From NCBI GenBank assembly GCA_003427395.1, contig BFEA01000251.1, positions 356,879 to 381,252 on the forward strand: DNA of 24,374 nucleotides. The letters run 5' to 3'. The translations under genes were made by a program, and so were the position numbers. The notes under the pieces were generated by a model. It worked only from the letters and a program-made list of their open reading frames with translations. It was not told the DNA's origin and did not search any database. Source of the stretch: Chara braunii. Taxonomy: Eukaryota > Streptophyta > Charophyceae > Charales > Characeae. The stretch's first letter is position 1. Every line of letters starts with the position of its first letter. Below are positions 20,861-24,374 of this stretch, one piece after another.

Positions 20861-22077
20861 CACTTGTGCAGGCTGAGGGCGGGACTGCTGATGAAAGTGA
20901 CGCTGGAGGGGTCAGTGTAGGGGCAGGTGGATGGAGTATGACTAGGCAGGCAACAACGGGTACATATACCTTGTGGACGGAAGTCCTCACTCTCCGTGAT
21001 AGTCAATGGATCACGGGGAAGGCATAGCCCAAAGGAAGGAGTTGGTGTGTGGCCGATGAGCGGGTCCTCCATGAGGAGGAATGGCGTTGCCTAAGGAAAG
21101 TTGATCAGGAGCTAGTGAGGTGCCCATCCTGATTGGAATCATCACCATCCATTGGAGACTGGGGTTCATGTCCCTTGTCCGGGTCATTATGGGATCCATC
21201 CGAGTCAGTGCCCTCCTCAGCGCTCGACGACTCGTGGAGCATACTTTGGACACGGCGGATGAAGGCGCGTCCAGGAACTCAGCGAGGGCCACGACGAGAC
21301 ATGGAGAAATGTCGGGGGCGAGATGTGCCAGGGGAAGATGTGGCGGCGGAAGGTCTAGCACCGGGCTGGGATATGAAGCCCGTAAGAGGTACATAGGTGA
21401 AGTTGGATGACCCTGGTCATGTTGAAGGCATCGGGGTGGGTGTGGACTGTGTATGCCAGCATCTGAAGCTGGAAGGGTTGGGGTAACCTGACACGGAAAC
21501 GCTGAACCATAGCGTCATCGGCTATGACAGAGGGGGGAATCTGGGCGCGAACGTGGTGGATCTCATCGACCCGTGTGATGGGGTCACGGATAGGCGTCGG
21601 GCGAGAGAAGTACTGCAGGAGAAACTTCATACTCGCATGAACGCCCTGCTGAGCACGAAGGGCGAGAAAGTCGCTCCAAGTGGAAGTCGCTCAAGCTGTG
21701 AAGTGAGCTGACATCTCCGTAGGCCACAAGTCCATGTTTACACCATAGTACCGAAGTTGCTCCTCGACTGTGGTGATCCAACCTTGGAGTTCAGAGCCCT
21801 TGCCATCGAACTGGGGGAGTCTGTCAGGGCAGTACTAAGGTATATAGGGTGGCGGCTGATAATGAGGAAGGAGGGGGATGGCACGTTGCGACAAGAGGAT
21901 AGAGGAACTAGGGGCACCCGCAGATCACTAGACAAGGCAACAAGTTGAGGCATAGGGCCATGAATTTGGCCTCGAATGTGGCCCTCATGTGCTGGACAAA
22001 AGCTAGTACAGGGTCTGACTGGGTGGCGGGGCCTGAACTAGCAGCCGAAGCGGGGGAATCTCCGTCGAGTCAGACAT
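20845..22077 (-). pseudogene. gag: Chromovirus gag (broken)
   Basis: This is the structural protein of the second element. On the minus strand an ATG at 22077 opens with MSDSTEIPP. A gag core follows at about 21815-21590, with PQFDGKGSELQGWI and EEQLRYYGV, which is the usual PxFxG...W pattern. It runs on through YFSRPTP and DDAMVQRFRVRLP (about 21605-21490). A CX2CX4HX4C zinc knuckle (C-TRC-CLPS-H-TPST-C) lies at 20964-20923. A frameshift follows soon after the start near 22045, and the core has an in-frame TGA near 21690. Further frame changes lie between the core and the knuckle. The reading closes at 20845, where array sequence begins. Upstream spacing to a possible PBS near 22290 is about 210 bases, which would be normal. 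Confidence 0.82.
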
Positions 22078-22287
22078 GATGTCACAAGCTAGGAATGGAA
22101 GACCTTCACTGATAAAGCGGGAGGGACTCGCTAGCTCAACACTCTGCATAGAATCAGGGGATGAAGACGATGAAGAGGGGAAAATGGACAGAGGGGACCC
22201 TTAGTGACAACGATCGACGAGTCAAAGCGAGCGAGTCGGTGTGGGGCACGGGCGTCTCGGGTGTGATTTTGGAGTACGCAGTGCTGG

Positions 22288-22303
22288 TTGTCACGGGGAG
22301 CCA
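22288..22303 (-). promoter_or_regulatory. Weak candidate PBS of the chromovirus
   Basis: The minus strand reads TGGCTCCCCGTGACAA. It lies three bases after a GCCA that could end a 5' LTR at 22307, and about 210 bases before the gag start. It begins with TGG as PBSs do, but I cannot match it to a specific tRNA, and no LTR pair was found. Confidence 0.25.
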
Positions 22304-22379
22304 GATTGGCATGCAGAAAGGGGGCCAAGAAAGGAAGGCGTATAGAAATGAGGTCTAACGAACTTCCAAAATTAAATCA

Positions 22380-23160
22380 ACACAATTCAGAATCGGATTG
22401 AGGGAGGAAGGGGAAAATTTCCAATTGGAGCAGGGAAATGAGAAGAAATTTTCAAAGAATGGTGTGGGGTATAGAGGAGAGCAAGTATAAGACAATCACA
22501 AATTCAAAACAAAATTCCAAAATTATTTGAACGTAAATTTGAAAATTAAAGAAGATTTGAGCAAAATTCAATGAATTTCAAAAATATTTGTAAAAATTTC
22601 CAAAAGTTAAGGGAGATTACAAAAGATGTAAAGATGAGTACAGAGAAGAATTTTGGATCAAAATCAACAATTCCTTGACATATTTCGAATTAAAAGAATT
22701 TCGACGGTGATTTGAAATAAAATTAGAAGACTAATTCTTTATTGAAGAATTTACGATGAAATGGCAAACAAAATTTAATGACAGGTAAGTAAATTGAATC
22801 GGTAGGAATTTTAAAATTGTTTAGATAAAATTAATTAATTGTGTCGACATGTTGTAAAATTAAGAAGAATTTCAAGGAATTTCTAAAAGAATTCCAAAAG
22901 AATTTCAAAAAGAATTGCAGAGTTTCAAAATTTTACGAGGGATAGAAAGTATAAGTAGAGTGGAAATCAGAAGGATAAAATTTAGGAAATTTTAAAATTT
23001 ATTTCATGAATTTCTGAATTAAAATCAAATATTAAACTATTTTACGAAAGAATTTGATATCATAAAGAATTTCACGTAACTTTTGAACAAAAAACGTCGG
23101 AATTAATTTCGTTTGCGACGTTGGAAGAAGAGAGAATGAAGATTATTCCTATCGAATTAG
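22380..23160. other. AT-rich stretch with iterated GAATTT/AAATTT words
   Basis: No coding frame of note. Short words such as AGAATTTC and AAATTTC recur, most densely at 22860-22930. It lies upstream of the chromovirus gag and could be LTR sequence, but I found no second copy in the window. Confidence 0.4.
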
Positions 23161-23598
23161 GTCGATGTTCGGCACAACGGGATGGACGACATTGTCAAAC
23201 AAACGCAAAAAGAAGATATACTCATCACGAGCGTTAGGAATTTCAGATGATGTGACCAATTGGGTGGGATGGGAGAGGAGGAAAGNGGGAATGGAGAGGA
23301 GATGNAAGAAGAGGAAAAAGNTGAGAACGTTTGGAGAGATCGGCGGGAGGAAGGGAGNGAATTAGTAAGAGGGAGTGAGATTGACGATACCACGCTCTTG
23401 GTCGGCCGGGAGCAATAGATGTCCTTCCTCTGAGTCGAGGAAGGTCTTGATCATACCCCCAAAGGGTCTTCTCGATCGTTCCCCCGGTGGAACAACGAGG
23501 TCGCCAGAATATTCGCACGCATGATCATGATGAGGTCTGGTGACGATGATGGTCGGTGAAGATAGCGACGCTTCGACGATGGCGATAGGCGTAGTATG
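23161..23598. other. Unassigned region with scattered single Ns
   Basis: Single Ns lie at 23286, 23305, 23321 and 23358 in a purine-rich stretch, suggesting low-quality or polymorphic assembly. No protein or RNA is recognised. It does not read as a continuation of the 28S fragment to its right. Confidence 0.4.
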
Positions 23599-23903
23599 CA
23601 CGTGATGAATTCCACTGCGCAATGATGGGAAGAGACGGCGTCGACAGATAAAAAAACAACGTCGCGATGAACACTTGGTGGCCGCAATCCAGTTATCCCT
23701 GTGGTAACCTTTCGGGCACGTCTAGCGTGAAGTCCACAAATGCTAAGGGATTGGTAGGCCACACTCTCTCAGTTTGTACTCGTAGTGGAAATCGAAATCA
23801 AATGAGCATTTGTCCTTTTGCTCCTTACGAGACTTTTCTTCTTGTTGAGCTCATCTGAGGACACTTGCATTATCTTCGAATAGATGGGCCGCTCCCACCA
23901 AGT
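23599..23903 (-). rRNA. Diverged 28S (LSU) rRNA fragment, domain V region
   Basis: Read on the minus strand, this matches the conserved eukaryotic LSU segment around the peptidyl-transferase region. It contains GTTACCACAGGGATAACTGG exactly, and near-matches to the stretches usually reading ACAAAAGGG, GATTTCCAGTACGAATAC, GCGTGGCC and GAATTCACCAAGTG. The order and spacing are kept with few indels. Base changes are numerous, perhaps a fifth to a quarter of positions against my memory of plant 28S. The phrases GATGAGCTCAAC and GAATTC.nCAnGTG are nearer to plant than to fungal versions. Homology stops abruptly on both sides, so it is an isolated fragment rather than part of an rDNA unit. It is probably a pseudogene dispersed with repeats. 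Confidence 0.85.
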
Positions 23904-24374
23904 CGGGGTGCGCACGTGCGCGCTCGTGGATGGTAATCGGGGGGGGGAGCATGGGAAGAGGGAGGGGGGCAGAATGCGCGAGGAAGCACGCTTGGTCAGG
24001 ATCGAGGTCGGGGGTAGGGAAGGAGGTAGGTAGGCAAGAGTGGAAGGGGGGGGACGGAGGGATCAGAGGGGGAAGGTCGGGAGGGGAGTGGTGGAAAGTC
24101 GGGATCGGGGGATCGGGATCGGGCGAGAGGGTAAAGAGGCGCGATGGGATGTGTAGATCGTGCGATGGGGGGAGGGGGGAGAGTAGGGGTGATCGAGCGA
24201 GGGGGGAAGGAGCGGGGGAACTGCGTGGGGCGGAGTTGGGGAGCGGGGCGGGCCGGGGAGAAGAGCGGAGCGGGGCGTAAATAGGCAGAGCGGGGCGAAA
24301 GGACGGAGGGGAGCGGGCAGGGGAAATGGTGGAGGAGCCGCGCGGGGAAAGGAGCAGGGCGGGGGAAGGAGTGG
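23904..24374. other. G-rich, low-complexity tail
   Basis: The plus strand is strongly biased to G and A, with many runs of three or more Gs and words such as GGGGGGAG and GCGGGGCG. The open frames here are glycine- and arginine-rich composition artefacts. The density of G-runs would allow G-quadruplexes. No gene is assigned. Confidence 0.6.

Noticed and set aside
22307-23160. 5' LTR of the chromovirus
   Set aside because: Only a weak PBS-like site supports it, and no matching 3' copy was found at 14583-15958.
23930-24280. 116-codon Gly/Arg-rich plus-strand open frame
   Set aside because: Composition artefact of G-rich low-complexity DNA.

Overview
The window looks like a repeat-rich nuclear region of a eukaryote, most likely a green plant or streptophyte alga. 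Three things point that way. A 19-base stretch matches the 3' end of plant tRNA-Asp and sits where a retrotransposon primer-binding site should be. A diverged 28S rRNA fragment reads closer to plant than to fungal 28S as I remember them. The window also holds a Ty3/gypsy chromovirus with an integrase chromodomain. A charophyte such as Chara would fit, but that is a guess. I found no intact host gene. Nearly every structure is a decayed mobile element, mostly on the minus strand.

Layout, left half: positions 1-14093 are best read as one minus-strand LTR retrotransposon with very long LTRs. The partial 3' LTR is 1-3828. The internal region is about 3829-9074: roughly 2.2 kb without recognisable coding, a broken gag (6013-7035), a 2-kb leader, and a tRNA-Asp-type PBS (9054-9072). 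The 5' LTR is 9075-14093 and contains a 990-base N gap (11517-12506). The LTRs run TGTCG...CGACA and match each other at 1-142 plus 2385-3828 versus 12507-14093. The 3' LTR carries an extra 2242 bases. No protease, reverse transcriptase or integrase is visible, so the element looks non-autonomous, with gag only.

Layout, right half: after about 490 bases of unassigned flank and a stretch with short tandem repeats (14583-15958), a second minus-strand element follows. It is a chromovirus: gag (22077-20845), protease (active site near 19440), reverse transcriptase (18850-17448) and integrase with chromodomain (17447-15959). It is dead. It has several frameshifts and stops, two changed RT catalytic residues, and no RNase H. 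It has also been hit by two further repeats. One is a 358-bp hAT-like MITE inside RT (17778-18135) with an 8-bp target-site duplication. The other is a 147-bp-period array of alternating inverted repeats between gag and protease (about 19964-20690, decaying to 20860).

Right edge: an AT-rich stretch (22380-23160), a region with scattered single Ns, an antisense 28S rRNA fragment (23599-23903), and a G-rich low-complexity tail to the end.

The window records nested transposition and decay rather than a working gene system. The most unusual structures are the very long LTRs of the gag-only element, the 147-bp hairpin array, and the cleanly dated MITE insertion.
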